A DNA stretch of 64,000 nucleotides from Streptomyces orinoci (GCF_003121295.1 NZ_PHNC01000031.1:1056439-1120438), one strand, 5' to 3'; positions 15,811 to 24,055 are shown, counted from the stretch's first letter. Notes: generated by a model from the sequence alone, not told the origin. Program-made: numbers and translations.

Positions 15811-17553
15811 ATCAAAGCGTCCACCAGTACCGCTCCCGCCGTCGAACTCGCCGGCATCACCAAGCGGTTCCCCGGCGTCGTGGCCAACCACGACATCCAC
15901 CTCACGGTCCGCAAAGGCACCGTCCACGCCCTCTGTGGCGAGAACGGCGCCGGCAAGTCGACCCTGATGAAGATCCTTTACGGGATGCAGAAGCCCGATG
16001 AAGGAACGATCAAGCTCGACGGCGAGCAGGTCAGCCTGCACTCGCCCGCCGACGCCATCGCCCGCGGCATCGGCATGGTGCACCAGCACTTCATGCTCGC
16101 CGACAACCTCACCGTCCTGGAGAACGTCGTCCTCGGTGCCGAGAAGCTCTACGGCATCGGCAACAAGGCCCGCGCCAAGATCAAGGAGATCTCGGACGCC
16201 TACGGCCTGGGCGTGCGCCCGGACGTCCTGGTGGAGGACCTCGGCGTCGCCGACCGCCAGCGGGTGGAGATCCTCAAGGTCCTCTACCGGGGCGCCCGTA
16301 CGCTGATCCTGGACGAGCCGACCGCGGTGCTGGTGCCGCAGGAGGTCGATGCGCTCTTCGACAACCTGCGCGAGCTGAAGTCCGAGGGCCTGACCGTCAT
16401 CTTCATCTCCCACAAGCTGGGCGAGGTGCTCTCGGTCGCCGATGACATCACCGTCATCCGGCGCGGCACCACGGTGGGCACCGCGGTGCCCAGCGAGACC
16501 ACCCCCAAGCAGCTGGCCGAGCTGATGGTCGGCGAGGAACTGCCCTCGCCGGAGACCCGCGAGTCCACCGTCACCGATGTGCCCATGCTCACCGTCGAGG
16601 GGCTGCGGCTGTCGGCCACCGACTCCGACGGCGCGGTGCGCACCGTGCTGGACGGCATCGAGTTCACCATCCACAAGGGCGAGGTGCTGGGCCTGGCCGG
16701 TGTGGAGGGCAACGGCCAGGCGGAACTGGTCGAGGCGATCATGGGCATGCGCGACCCGGACGCCGGCACCATCACCCTGGACGGCGCCGAGATCACCCAC
16801 CTCGCCACCCGCAAGCGGCGCGAGGGCGGCATCGGCTACATCCCCGAGGACCGCCACCGGCACGGCCTGCTGCTGGAGGCCCCGCTGTGGGAGAACCGCA
16901 TCCTGGGCCATGTCACCGAGGCGCCCAACTCCAAGGGCGGGCTGCTGGACAACAAGGCCGCCCGGGCCGACACCGAGCGCATTGTGCGTGAGTACGACGT
17001 GCGCACCCCCGGCATCGAGGTCACCGCGGCCTCGCTGTCCGGCGGCAACCAGCAGAAGCTGATCGTCGGCCGGGAGATGAGCCACCACCCCAAGCTGCTG
17101 ATCGCCGCGCACCCCACCCGGGGCGTGGACGTCGGCGCCCAGGCGCAGATCTGGGACCAGATCCGCGAGGCCCGGCGCGAGGGCCTGGCGGTGCTGCTGA
17201 TCTCCGCCGACCTGGACGAGCTGATCGGGCTCTCCGACACCCTGCGGGTGATGTTCCGCGGCCGCCTGGTCGCCGACGCGGACCCCGCCACCATCACCCC
17301 GGAGGAGTTGGGCTCGGCCATGACCGGCGCAGCCAGCGGCCACCTCGAACACCACGAGGAAGGGACCCCGCCCGGCGCGGACGAGGGCGAAGGGAAGAAC
17401 TCGCCGGAAAGCGAGCCGGAGAGCTCGCCGAAGGCCGAGAAGGACCAGAAGAACTCGCCCAGGAACTCGCCGAAGAACTCGCCCAAGCGCGAGAAGAAGA
17501 GCTCCAAGAACCAGAAGAACAGCGGCAAGCGGGAAGGCGGTGACGAGAAGTGA
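15811..17553 (+). CDS. Nucleoside ABC transporter, duplicated ATP-binding protein (probable ATC start)
   Basis: A 580-residue protein with two fused ABC domains, as in RbsA/RnsB-type ATPases. The first has Walker A GENGAGKST (residues 43-51) and Walker B 'LILDEPTAVLVPQEVD'; the second has the signature 'SLSGGNQQKLIVGREM' and a degenerate Walker B 'LLIAAHPTRGVDVGA'. It energises uptake of nucleosides with the two permeases that follow. No ATG, GTG, TTG or CTG lies in frame between the stop at 15703 and GTG at 15880. That GTG would remove the first strand and A-loop 'VELAGITKRFPGVV'. The codon six bases after GAGGAGAG (15797-15804) is ATC at 15811, so ATC is the likely start. The C-terminal 60 residues are a Lys/Ser/Pro tail with repeated KNSP. 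Its end overlaps the next gene by four bases. Confidence 0.92.
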   Translation: MKASTSTAPAVELAGITKRFPGVVANHDIHLTVRKGTVHALCGENGAGKSTLMKILYGMQKPDEGTIKLDGEQVSLHSPADAIARGIGMVHQHFMLADNLTVLENVVLGAEKLYGIGNKARAKIKEISDAYGLGVRPDVLVEDLGVADRQRVEILKVLYRGARTLILDEPTAVLVPQEVDALFDNLRELKSEGLTVIFISHKLGEVLSVADDITVIRRGTTVGTAVPSETTPKQLAELMVGEELPSPETRESTVTDVPMLTVEGLRLSATDSDGAVRTVLDGIEFTIHKGEVLGLAGVEGNGQAELVEAIMGMRDPDAGTITLDGAEITHLATRKRREGGIGYIPEDRHRHGLLLEAPLWENRILGHVTEAPNSKGGLLDNKAARADTERIVREYDVRTPGIEVTAASLSGGNQQKLIVGREMSHHPKLLIAAHPTRGVDVGAQAQIWDQIREARREGLAVLLISADLDELIGLSDTLRVMFRGRLVADADPATITPEELGSAMTGAASGHLEHHEEGTPPGADEGEGKNSPESEPESSPKAEKDQKNSPRNSPKNSPKREKKSSKNQKNSGKREGGDEK

Positions 17554-18653
17554 AGAAGATCGACAAGAACAAGCTGATCCTCGGCCTCGCCGCACCCGTG
17601 CTGGCGATCGTCGCCGCCTTCATCATCACGTCGGCCATCATCGGGGCCACCGGCAAGGACCCGTTCCACGCCTACCAGGTGATGGTGGACTTCGGCTCCA
17701 AGGCCGACAGCCAGGTGTGGATCATCAACAAGGCCACGCCGTACTACCTCTCCGCGCTGGCGGTCGCCGTCGGCTTCCGGATGAACCTGTTCAACATCGG
17801 TGTGGACGGCCAGTACCGGATCGCGGCCTTCTTCGCCGCGGTGGTCGGCGGCTACTTCACGCTGGGCCCGGTGGCCATCCCGGTGATGATCATCGTGGCC
17901 ATGGTGGTCGGCGCCATCTGGGCGGGCATCGCCGGTCTGCTGAAGACCACCCGCGGCGTCAGCGAAGTGATCAGCACCATCATGCTGAACTCCATCGGCG
18001 CCTCGCTGATCGGCTACTTCCTCCAGGACGGCCGGCTGGCGAAGAAGGAGGGCAACCTGATCCACACGCCCTACCTGCCCGGCTCCGCGCACTTCTTCGA
18101 GTTCCCCACCCAGACCAAGCCGATCTACGGCTTTGTGGTGATCGCGGTCATCGCGGGCGTGGCCTACTGGTTCCTGCTGGGCCGTACCCGCTTCGGCTTC
18201 GACCTGCGCACCGTGGGCCAGTCCGAGTCCGCCGCGCAGGCCAGCGGCGTCAGCGTCAAGCGCATGGTGATCACCTCGATGCTGATCTCCGGCGCCATGG
18301 CCGGCCTGGTCGGTATGCCCACCCTGCTCGGTGTCTCGTACAACTACGGCACCGACTTCCCCACCGGCATCGGCTTCACCGGCATCGCCATCGCGCTGCT
18401 GGGCCGTAACCACCCCATCGGCATGGCGCTGGGCGCCCTGCTCTGGGGATTCCTGGACCGTACCGGCACCCAGCTCGAGTTCGAGGGCTACGCCCAGGAG
18501 ATCGTCGGCGTGATCCAGGGTGTGATCATCCTGTGCGTCGTCATCGCCTATGAGCTGGTGCGCCGCTATGGCCTGAAGATCCAGCAGCGCAAGGTCGGCG
18601 AGGAGCTCGCCGCCCAGGCGAGCAAGAGCGACAAGGCGGAGGCAGCCGCGTGA
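17550..18653 (+). CDS. Nucleoside ABC transporter permease, first subunit
   Basis: A 367-residue BPD_transp_2-type permease with eight to ten hydrophobic segments. Conserved parts are 'SALAVAVGFRMNLFNIGVDG' and 'GQYRIAAFFAAVVGGYFTLG', 'GVSEVISTIMLNSIGASLIG', the coupling loop 'FDLRTVGQSESAAQASGVSV' and 'TGIGFTGIAIALLGRNHPIG'. The family passes branched-chain amino acids, sugars or nucleosides; here BMP lipoprotein, cytidine deaminase and thymidine phosphorylase around it point to nucleosides. GTG at 17550 overlaps the ATPase stop (GTGA), and its own stop overlaps the next permease, so the three are translationally coupled. Confidence 0.93.
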   Translation: MKKIDKNKLILGLAAPVLAIVAAFIITSAIIGATGKDPFHAYQVMVDFGSKADSQVWIINKATPYYLSALAVAVGFRMNLFNIGVDGQYRIAAFFAAVVGGYFTLGPVAIPVMIIVAMVVGAIWAGIAGLLKTTRGVSEVISTIMLNSIGASLIGYFLQDGRLAKKEGNLIHTPYLPGSAHFFEFPTQTKPIYGFVVIAVIAGVAYWFLLGRTRFGFDLRTVGQSESAAQASGVSVKRMVITSMLISGAMAGLVGMPTLLGVSYNYGTDFPTGIGFTGIAIALLGRNHPIGMALGALLWGFLDRTGTQLEFEGYAQEIVGVIQGVIILCVVIAYELVRRYGLKIQQRKVGEELAAQASKSDKAEAAA

Positions 18654-19939
18654 GTACGACCGTCACCTCCTCACTGGCCGACCGCCTGCGCGGGGCCAAC
18701 AAGCCCGAAGGCCGCCGGCGGCTCTCCTACCCCGTCGTGATGCTGATACTGGCCGGCGGACTGATCCTGCTGGCCGCCCTGCGCGCCCTCACCGGCGCCA
18801 ATGACCTGACCTCCTCCGGTCAGTACGGCTCCGCGCTGGCCGCCGCGGTGCCCATCGGACTGGCCGGTCTGGGCGGCCTGTGGGCCGAGCGCTCCGGCGT
18901 GGTCAACATCGGCCTCGAGGGCATGATGATGCTCGGCTCCTTCGGCGCCGGGTGGATGGGCTGGCAGCACGGCCCCTGGGTGGCCGCCCTGGCCGGTGTC
19001 ATCGGCGGCGCGCTGGGCGGTCTGCTGCACGCCGTCGCCACCGTCACCTTCGGGGTGGACCACATCATCTCCGGTGTGGCCATGAACATCCTGGCCCTGG
19101 GTGTCACCCAGTACGCGGCCAAGACGCTCTTCGGCGGCCAGGGCAGCGCGGCCCTGGCCGCGGGCGGCAACGACAAGCAGTCGCCGCCGATGGCCGACAT
19201 GTCCAACTTCTCCATCCCGGGCCTGGACGACTGGCTGCAGTCCCTGGAGAAGCACCACTGGTTCCTGGTCTCCGACGCTGCGGGCATCCTGCGGGGCTTC
19301 ACCTCCCAGGTGTCCTGGCTGACGATCGTGGCCGCCGCGCTGTTCGTGGTCACCTTCTTTGTGCTCTGGCGCACCTCCTTCGGTCTGCGCCTGCGCTCCT
19401 GCGGTGAGAGCCCGGTGGCGGCCGAGTCCCTGGGTGTGAACGTCTACACCTACAAGTACGCGGCCGTGGTGGTCTCCGGCGCGCTGGCCGGTCTGGGCGG
19501 CGCCTTCCTGGCCATCGGCACGCATATGTACTCCGACGGCCAGACCGGCGGCCGCGGCTACATCGGTCTCGCCACCATGATCTCCGGCAACTGGCGGCCG
19601 GGCGGGGTGGCCATGAGCGCCGGGCTGTTCGGCTTTATGGACAGCCTCCAGCTGCGCTCCGGCGGCCCCACCGTGCACGCCCTGCTGCTGCTGGTCGCGG
19701 TGCTGCTGCTGGGCCTGGCCCTGTGGCGGTTCCGCGGTGGCAAGCTCAAGCCGGCCGTGGTCAGCGCGGTGATCGCGGCGCTGCTGATCGTCTGGTACGC
19801 GGCCAGCAAGTCCGTCCCGCTGGAGCTGGTGGAGTCCACGCCGTACCTGGTCACCCTGCTGGTGCTGGCCCTGTTCTCGCAACGGCTGCGGATGCCCAAG
19901 GCGGACGGCAAGCCCTACCGGAAGGGCCAGGGCAAGTGA
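18650..19939 (+). CDS. Nucleoside ABC transporter permease, second subunit
   Basis: A 429-residue partner permease of the same superfamily. Family stretches: 'PIGLAGLGGLWAERSGVVNI' and 'GLEGMMMLGSFGAGWMGWQH', 'VDHIISGVAMNILALGVTQY', the coupling loop 'LRLRSCGESPVAAESLGVNV' and 'GGRGYIGLATMISGNWRPGG'. It would form a heterodimeric channel with the preceding permease. Start GTG at 18650 overlaps the upstream stop by four bases. Its stop in turn overlaps the cytidine deaminase start, so uptake and the first catabolic step are made together. A segment of about 60 residues after the third helix ('GGNDKQSPPMADMSNFSIPG') is hydrophilic and probably faces outward. Confidence 0.93.
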   Translation: MSTTVTSSLADRLRGANKPEGRRRLSYPVVMLILAGGLILLAALRALTGANDLTSSGQYGSALAAAVPIGLAGLGGLWAERSGVVNIGLEGMMMLGSFGAGWMGWQHGPWVAALAGVIGGALGGLLHAVATVTFGVDHIISGVAMNILALGVTQYAAKTLFGGQGSAALAAGGNDKQSPPMADMSNFSIPGLDDWLQSLEKHHWFLVSDAAGILRGFTSQVSWLTIVAAALFVVTFFVLWRTSFGLRLRSCGESPVAAESLGVNVYTYKYAAVVVSGALAGLGGAFLAIGTHMYSDGQTGGRGYIGLATMISGNWRPGGVAMSAGLFGFMDSLQLRSGGPTVHALLLLVAVLLLGLALWRFRGGKLKPAVVSAVIAALLIVWYAASKSVPLELVESTPYLVTLLVLALFSQRLRMPKADGKPYRKGQGK

Positions 19940-20331
19940 CTGTCTCCTTCGACTGGGAGAACCTGCGCGCGCAGGCCCGGGACGCCATGTCCCGGGCCTA
20001 CGCCCCGTACTCCGGCTTCCCCGTCGGGGCCGCGGCCGTCGTGGACGACGGCCGGGTGGTCACCGGCTGCAATGTGGAGAACGCGGCCTATGGCGTCGCC
20101 CTGTGCGCCGAATGCGGCCTGATCTCCGCCCTGTTCTCCTCCGGCGGCGGCCGGCTCACCGCCTTCACCTGCTGCGACCGGCACGGCAACATCCTGATGC
20201 CGTGCGGCCGCTGCCGTCAGCTGCTCTGGGAGCACGGCGGGCCGGAGCTGGCGGTCGATACGGCCTCCGGCATCCGTCCGCTGGCGGAGCTGCTGCCGGA
20301 TGCGTTTGGGCCCGCTGACCTGAATCGTTGA
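19936..20331 (+). CDS. cdd: Cytidine deaminase
   Basis: A 131-residue zinc enzyme converting cytidine and deoxycytidine to uridine and deoxyuridine. The substrate signature is 'YAPYSGFPVGAAAVVDDGRV', the zinc and catalytic site is 'CNVENAAYGVALCAECGLIS' (Cys-Ala-Glu with the proton-shuttling Glu), and the second zinc half is 'MPCGRCRQLLWEHG'. Length fits the small tetrameric cytidine deaminases. GTG at 19936 overlaps the permease stop (GTGA), making it the fourth coupled gene of the operon. A hairpin separates it from deoA. Confidence 0.95.
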   Translation: MTVSFDWENLRAQARDAMSRAYAPYSGFPVGAAAVVDDGRVVTGCNVENAAYGVALCAECGLISALFSSGGGRLTAFTCCDRHGNILMPCGRCRQLLWEHGGPELAVDTASGIRPLAELLPDAFGPADLNR

Positions 20332-20346
20332 AGATGTCCTTAAGCG

Positions 20347-20375
20347 CCGGAGGGGCCGAGGCTCGGCCCCTCCGG
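20347..20375 (+). terminator. Hairpin between cdd and deoA
   Basis: Two 14-bp arms (CCGGAGGGGCCGAG and its reverse complement) with a single central base, 15 bp after the cdd stop and about 55 bp before deoA. It may reduce readthrough or stabilise the upstream message; deoA is otherwise in the same direction and probably still partly co-transcribed. Confidence 0.7.
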
Positions 20376-20432
20376 GTCACTTTCCGACCCCGGGAAGCTC
20401 TGAGGACGCACGAACTTAAGGAAAATGTGCTG

Positions 20433-21710
20433 ATGGACGCCATTTCCGTCATCCGCGCCAAGCGCGACCGCGGCCGTCTGACCGATGAGCAGATCGACTG
20501 GGTGATCGACGCCTACACCAAGGGCATCGTCGCCGACGAGCAGATGTCCGCCCTCGCCATGGCGATCCTGCTCAACGGCATGGACCGCGCGGAGATCGCC
20601 CGCTGGACGGCGGCGATGATCAAGTCCGGCGAGCGGATGGACTTCTCGTCCCTGCCCGTGCCGACCGCGGACAAGCACTCCACCGGTGGCGTCGGCGACA
20701 AGATCACCCTGCCGCTGGCACCGCTGGTCGCCGCCTGCGGCGCGGCCGTGCCGCAGCTGTCCGGCCGCGGCCTGGGCCACACCGGCGGCACCCTGGACAA
20801 GCTGGAGTCCATCCCCGGCTGGCGGGCGCTGCTGTCCAACGACGAGATGATGGACGTCCTGCGCAACGTGGGCTCCGTCATCTGCGCCGCTGGCGACGGT
20901 CTGGCCCCCGCCGACAAGAAGCTCTACGCGCTGCGCGACGTGACCGGCACCGTCGAGGCCATCCCGCTGATCGCCTCCTCCATCATGTCCAAGAAGATCG
21001 CCGAGGGCACCGGTTCGCTGGTGCTGGACGTCAAGGTCGGCTCCGGCGCGTTTATGAAGAACATCGAGGACGCGCGTGAGCTCGCCTCGACGATGGTCGG
21101 CCTGGGCACCGACCACGGCGTCAAGACCGTCGCCCTGCTCACCGACATGTCCACCCCGCTGGGCCTGACCGCGGGCAACGCCCTTGAGGTCCGTGAGTCG
21201 GTGGAGGTGCTGGCCGGCGGCGGCCCGGCCGATGTGGTCGAGCTGACCATCGCCCTGGCCCGGGAGATGCTGACCGCGGCCGGCCTGCCGGACGCCGACC
21301 CGGCCAAGGCCCTGGCGGACGGCTCCGCCATGGACCACTGGCGCCGCATGATCCTCGCCCAGGGCGGCGACCCCGACGCGGCCCTGCCGGTCGCCCGCGA
21401 ACAGCACGTCGTCACCGCCTCCGCCTCCGGCGTCCTCACCAAGCTGGACGCCTATGCGGTGGGTGTCTCCGCCTGGCGCCTGGGCGCGGGCCGGGCGCGC
21501 AAGGAGGACCCGGTGCAGGCGGGCGCGGGCATCGAGATGCACGCCAAGCCGGGCGACTCCGTGGTGGCCGGCCAGCCGCTGCTGACCCTGCACACCGACA
21601 CCCCGGAGAAGTTCGACTACGCGCTGGCCGCGCTGGAGGGCGGCGTGGAGATCTCCGCCGAGGGCACGGACTTCAAGCCGAACCCGATTGTGCTGGACCG
21701 GATCGCGTAG
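20433..21710 (+). CDS. deoA: Thymidine phosphorylase
   Basis: A 425-residue pyrimidine-nucleoside phosphorylase, splitting thymidine or deoxyuridine into base and 2-deoxyribose 1-phosphate. The opening 'DAISVIRAKRDRGRLTDEQI' and 'MSALAMAILLNGMDRAEIAR' are the helical domain; 'DKHSTGGVGDKITLPLAPLV' is the phosphate-binding signature; 'SGRGLGHTGGTLDKLESIPG' is the classic thymidine/pyrimidine phosphorylase pattern; 'SSIMSKKIAEGTGSLVLDVK' completes the active site. ATG at 20433 follows TTAAGGAAAATG, giving a good AAGGA site. It is the last gene of the nucleoside uptake operon and is followed by a terminator. Its product deoxyribose 1-phosphate would be used by the deoC operon near 45 kb. Confidence 0.95.
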   Translation: MDAISVIRAKRDRGRLTDEQIDWVIDAYTKGIVADEQMSALAMAILLNGMDRAEIARWTAAMIKSGERMDFSSLPVPTADKHSTGGVGDKITLPLAPLVAACGAAVPQLSGRGLGHTGGTLDKLESIPGWRALLSNDEMMDVLRNVGSVICAAGDGLAPADKKLYALRDVTGTVEAIPLIASSIMSKKIAEGTGSLVLDVKVGSGAFMKNIEDARELASTMVGLGTDHGVKTVALLTDMSTPLGLTAGNALEVRESVEVLAGGGPADVVELTIALAREMLTAAGLPDADPAKALADGSAMDHWRRMILAQGGDPDAALPVAREQHVVTASASGVLTKLDAYAVGVSAWRLGAGRARKEDPVQAGAGIEMHAKPGDSVVAGQPLLTLHTDTPEKFDYALAALEGGVEISAEGTDFKPNPIVLDRIA

Positions 21711-21724
21711 CGTTCCGGGCACGC

Positions 21725-21755
21725 ACGGGGCCGGTCGGTTTCCGACTGGCCCCGT
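21725..21755 (+). terminator. Terminator after deoA
   Basis: Arms ACGGGGCCGGTCGG (21725-21738) and CCGACTGGCCCCGT (21742-21755) pair except for one G-T, with a three-base loop, 14 bp after the stop. It closes the nucleoside operon at the left edge of the accessory island. Confidence 0.8.
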
Positions 21756-21790
21756 TGGCGTTTGCGGCGGGGTGCGGGTTGTCGCGCCCC

Positions 21791-22201
21791 TTATGGGGCG
21801 CTGCCCTCTTCTCCCACTGGCGTGAACGCCGGTTCCAGCGACCGCAGAAGGCCGATGAGGTCGTCCAGGCCGAGCCCGCAGTGGGCGGCGCGGTGTGCGG
21901 CCATCAGCAGCAGATGCGCGGTGATCTGCTGGTTCCATTCGCCATGGATCCACTCATGGACCTTCTCCACACCCGCGTCATTGAGCAACACACCATGTTT
22001 CCGGGCCACTTCGCCCGCCACCTCGGCGATGGCATGGAAGACGGTCGGCGCCTCGCGGGTGCCGGTGATGCCCGGGTAGTGGTCCCAGGTCCGGAACGAG
22101 AACTCGAAGCCGTCGGGCGGGTCGGCCGCCAGAGAGGCGAAGTAACTCGGCTCGCGCTTGGGCCACTTGTCGTGGATCAGCTCCACGGTGTATTCGGTCA
22201 T
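21791..22201 (-). CDS. Conserved hypothetical protein
   Basis: A 136-residue soluble protein starting MTEYTVELIHDKWPKREPS, with no signal peptide or membrane segment. I do not recognise a domain. The middle is amphipathic helix ('TVFHAIAEVAGEVARKHGVL', 'EWNQQITAHLLLMAAHRAAH'), rich in Ala, His and Leu, and Trp residues are frequent. The start ATG at 22201 is followed immediately by a coding pattern with high GC at third positions, so it is a real gene. It faces leftward, convergent with deoA, and lies next to the hicB locus without a shared promoter. It could belong either to the core chromosome or to the edge of the island. Confidence 0.7.
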   Translation of the reverse strand: MTEYTVELIHDKWPKREPSYFASLAADPPDGFEFSFRTWDHYPGITGTREAPTVFHAIAEVAGEVARKHGVLLNDAGVEKVHEWIHGEWNQQITAHLLLMAAHRAAHCGLGLDDLIGLLRSLEPAFTPVGEEGSAP

Positions 22202-22301
22202 GCGCTGATGGTGACAGGGAGGTCTGACAACGGGCCCTCAATGGGGTGAGTGGGGGGTGGTTGAGCGGCGGTCTCTCATTCCTCGTGCCAGATTCGGCGT
22301 T

Positions 22302-22514
22302 ATGACCCGACAGGTTCGACTCACCGCCGCCATCACACATGAGGACCAGTGGTACGTGGCACGCTGCCTTGAAGTTGACGTGGCCAGTCAAGGGACCACC
22401 ATCGAAGAAGCCCTGGCCAACCTCCGCGAAGCGCTGGAGCTCTACTTCGAAGACGAACCGGTACCTGCCGTCCATGACGTCATCACGGCGCCGGTCCAGG
22501 TTCAGGTCGCGTGA
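22302..22514 (+). CDS. hicB: HicB family antitoxin
   Basis: A 70-residue protein with the partial RNase H-like fold of HicB/UPF0150 antitoxins: 'RLTAAITHEDQWYVARCLEV' then 'DVASQGTTIEEALANLREAL' and 'ELYFEDEP'. In HicAB systems HicB binds the HicA mRNA interferase; a C-terminal DNA-binding domain is often present but is absent here. ATG at 22302 is taken as the start because the conserved first strand begins three residues later; a reading from 22257 adds an unrelated tail. The order antitoxin first, then toxin with a GTGA overlap, is unusual but found in some HicBA pairs. The following toxin gene is frameshifted, so this antitoxin now has no intact partner in the window. Confidence 0.82.
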   Translation: MTRQVRLTAAITHEDQWYVARCLEVDVASQGTTIEEALANLREALELYFEDEPVPAVHDVITAPVQVQVA

Positions 22515-22730
22515 GCCCGGCACTGCCCAGGGGCTCTCCGGGGTGCAAGTCGCCAAGGCCCTGATCGTGACGGGTCCAAGCACATTTCCACTCGAGGCAG
22601 CCACGCCAAGTACCGCAAAGGCGAGCGGACGGTAATCGTCCCTCTGCACCCGGAACTGGCTCCCGGCATCCTGCGGGCCATTCTGCGTCAGGCCGAGTGG
22701 GACGTTGACACCCTTCTCGGCAACCTGTGA
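22511..22730 (+). pseudogene. hicA: hicA toxin gene broken by two frameshifts
   Basis: A HicA mRNA interferase can be read only by changing frame twice. Frame A from GTG 22511 gives VSPALPR; frame B from 22531 gives GLSGVQVAKALI; frame C from 22566 gives 'RDGSKHISTRGSHAKYRKGE' followed by 'RTVIVPLHPELAPGILRAIL' and ends at TGA 22728-22730. The last frame carries the Gly-Ser-His catalytic motif of HicA. The total is 220 bases, two short of 74 codons, so two single-base losses (near 22531 and 22566) explain it. No single frame encodes the whole fold, so the toxin is probably inactive unless the read itself is wrong. Confidence 0.78.
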
Positions 22731-22864
22731 CGGTGAAGGGGCCACCGCGCCACGGTGAGTGGCGTGATGGCCTCGGCGTGGCCGCAAGTAGCCTTCGAGC
22801 ATGGGAGGTTGACTCCCGGCGGCCTCGGTACTCAGTCTCGTCCTCACCCCGGCGGGAGTGGTGA

Positions 22865-22887
22865 GCCGCCCGCTTGGGATGGGCGGC
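22865..22887. terminator. Weak hairpin between hicA remnant and methyltransferase gene
   Basis: GCCGCCC (22865-22871) pairs with GGGCGGC (22881-22887) across a nine-base loop, in the gap where the hicBA remnant and the leftward island operon converge. It could act in both directions. The remainder of 22731-22918 shows no convincing gene. Confidence 0.45.
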
Positions 22888-22918
22888 CTCTGAGGACATG
22901 GTCATGTGGCACGGGCTT

Positions 22919-24055
22919 TCATAGCTTGACGTGCCACCCGCCCCGGGCGAGGATCGTCCGCCCCTCGGCGTTGACCAGTACCCGGGCGCCGCGCACGGGT
23001 AGTTCGCCGTTGCTGAGCCAGTAGGCGCGTACCTCGTCGAGGATGTTCCACAGGCGCCGGGGTCCCCCCTGGTGGACGGTCGGCCGGCCGGCGCCGGTCG
23101 CTGTGGCGCGGGCCCATGATCCGTCGGGGTGCGCCATGATCGCGGTCCGCTGCTCGCCGTCCTGGCGGTAGCGGTGGACGATGCCGGGAGCGGTGACGCT
23201 GAGCATGGAGTCGAGGTCCCACGCCTGTTCAACGTCCACGACCGGGTACGGTCCCGTGGTGACGTCTTCGCCCTCTTGCTGCTCTGCGGTGTGGAGGAGG
23301 GCATTGAGACCGGGCGGATAGTCGTCACCGTGCCGGACCGGCATGAACCCTGCCCGGTCCCACTGCACTCGGCCCGTGGCGCCACCATCCGGGTTCTTCT
23401 CGGCGGTGACGAGGAGGGAGGTGCCGGCGATGGTTGTCACCAGCCGCCCACCAGGGCACAGGGCGTCGAGCCAGCTTGGCGGGATGGTGCGGACGGAGAC
23501 CATGGACACGATGCGATCGACGGACCCCGCTTTGAGGGGCAGGGGCCCGGTCGCATCGACGGTCATGACGTGAGGTTGTAGGCCGGTGGCGTCGAGGCGG
23601 TCTCGTGCGGCCGCTACAAGGTAGGGGTCTACGTCCACGCTGGTCACCTGCTCGGGGTGGGCCAAGTAGCGGGCGGCGAGGGCGGTCCCGTAACCGGAGC
23701 CGGTGCCGATGTACAGCAGAGAGTCGGCGGGGTCGAGGCAGGCGTGCCGGTGCATGTTGATGACGAGGCTCGGCAGGGTGGCCGAGGATGTCGGCCGGCC
23801 CGTGGGGTGCTCGTCGGGTTTGGCGTGGTCGGCGTGCAGGGGGCCGACGCGGGTTACCAGGGACTTGTCGGCGTAGGTGGCCGGCAGCCATTCCTCGTCG
23901 TTCTGCGGGACGTGCAGGGCGTAGCCGTCGCCGTCCCGCTCCCACCATCGCGGGATGAAGATGTGCCGGGGTGTTGTGGCGACGAGGGGGTGCCATCGTG
24001 AGGAGCGGTGCGCGACGGCCTCGGCGAGCGCTTCGGCGTGGTGCTGCCAGTTCAC
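22919..24055 (-). CDS. Isoaspartyl-methyltransferase-like SAM-dependent O-methyltransferase
   Basis: A 378-residue protein of the PCMT/PIMT superfamily. The N-terminal region has the PIMT-type 'HPLVATTPRHIFIPRWWERD', then 'ADKSLVTRVGPLH' and 'GRPTSSATLPSLVINMH' (in PIMTs the S-T-x-P segment contacts substrate). The SAM motif is 'LLYIGTGSGYGTALAARYL' (residues 114-127), followed by 'VTSVDVDPYLVAAARDRLDA'. The C-terminal 150 residues are extra to repair-type PIMTs and resemble the extension of methyltransferases found in RiPP clusters. Such enzymes methylate Asp or isoAsp side chains, sometimes leading to aspartimide. GTG at 24055 follows GGAGG. It is the last gene after the radical SAM gene, 50 bp away, so both probably act on the same target. 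Confidence 0.82.
   Translation of the reverse strand: MNWQHHAEALAEAVAHRSSRWHPLVATTPRHIFIPRWWERDGDGYALHVPQNDEEWLPATYADKSLVTRVGPLHADHAKPDEHPTGRPTSSATLPSLVINMHRHACLDPADSLLYIGTGSGYGTALAARYLAHPEQVTSVDVDPYLVAAARDRLDATGLQPHVMTVDATGPLPLKAGSVDRIVSMVSVRTIPPSWLDALCPGGRLVTTIAGTSLLVTAEKNPDGGATGRVQWDRAGFMPVRHGDDYPPGLNALLHTAEQQEGEDVTTGPYPVVDVEQAWDLDSMLSVTAPGIVHRYRQDGEQRTAIMAHPDGSWARATATGAGRPTVHQGGPRRLWNILDEVRAYWLSNGELPVRGARVLVNAEGRTILARGGWHVKL

Noticed and set aside
13104..15956. A 950-codon open frame on the minus strand
   Set aside because: It is antisense to the amidohydrolase and BMP lipoprotein genes, both with clear motifs; long antisense frames are common at this G+C, and its translation is repetitive in Gly, Arg and Val.
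22483..23388. A 301-codon minus-strand frame overlapping the methyltransferase 3' end
   Set aside because: It runs antisense to part of hicA and in another frame of the methyltransferase, with a shuffled Arg/Ser/Pro composition.
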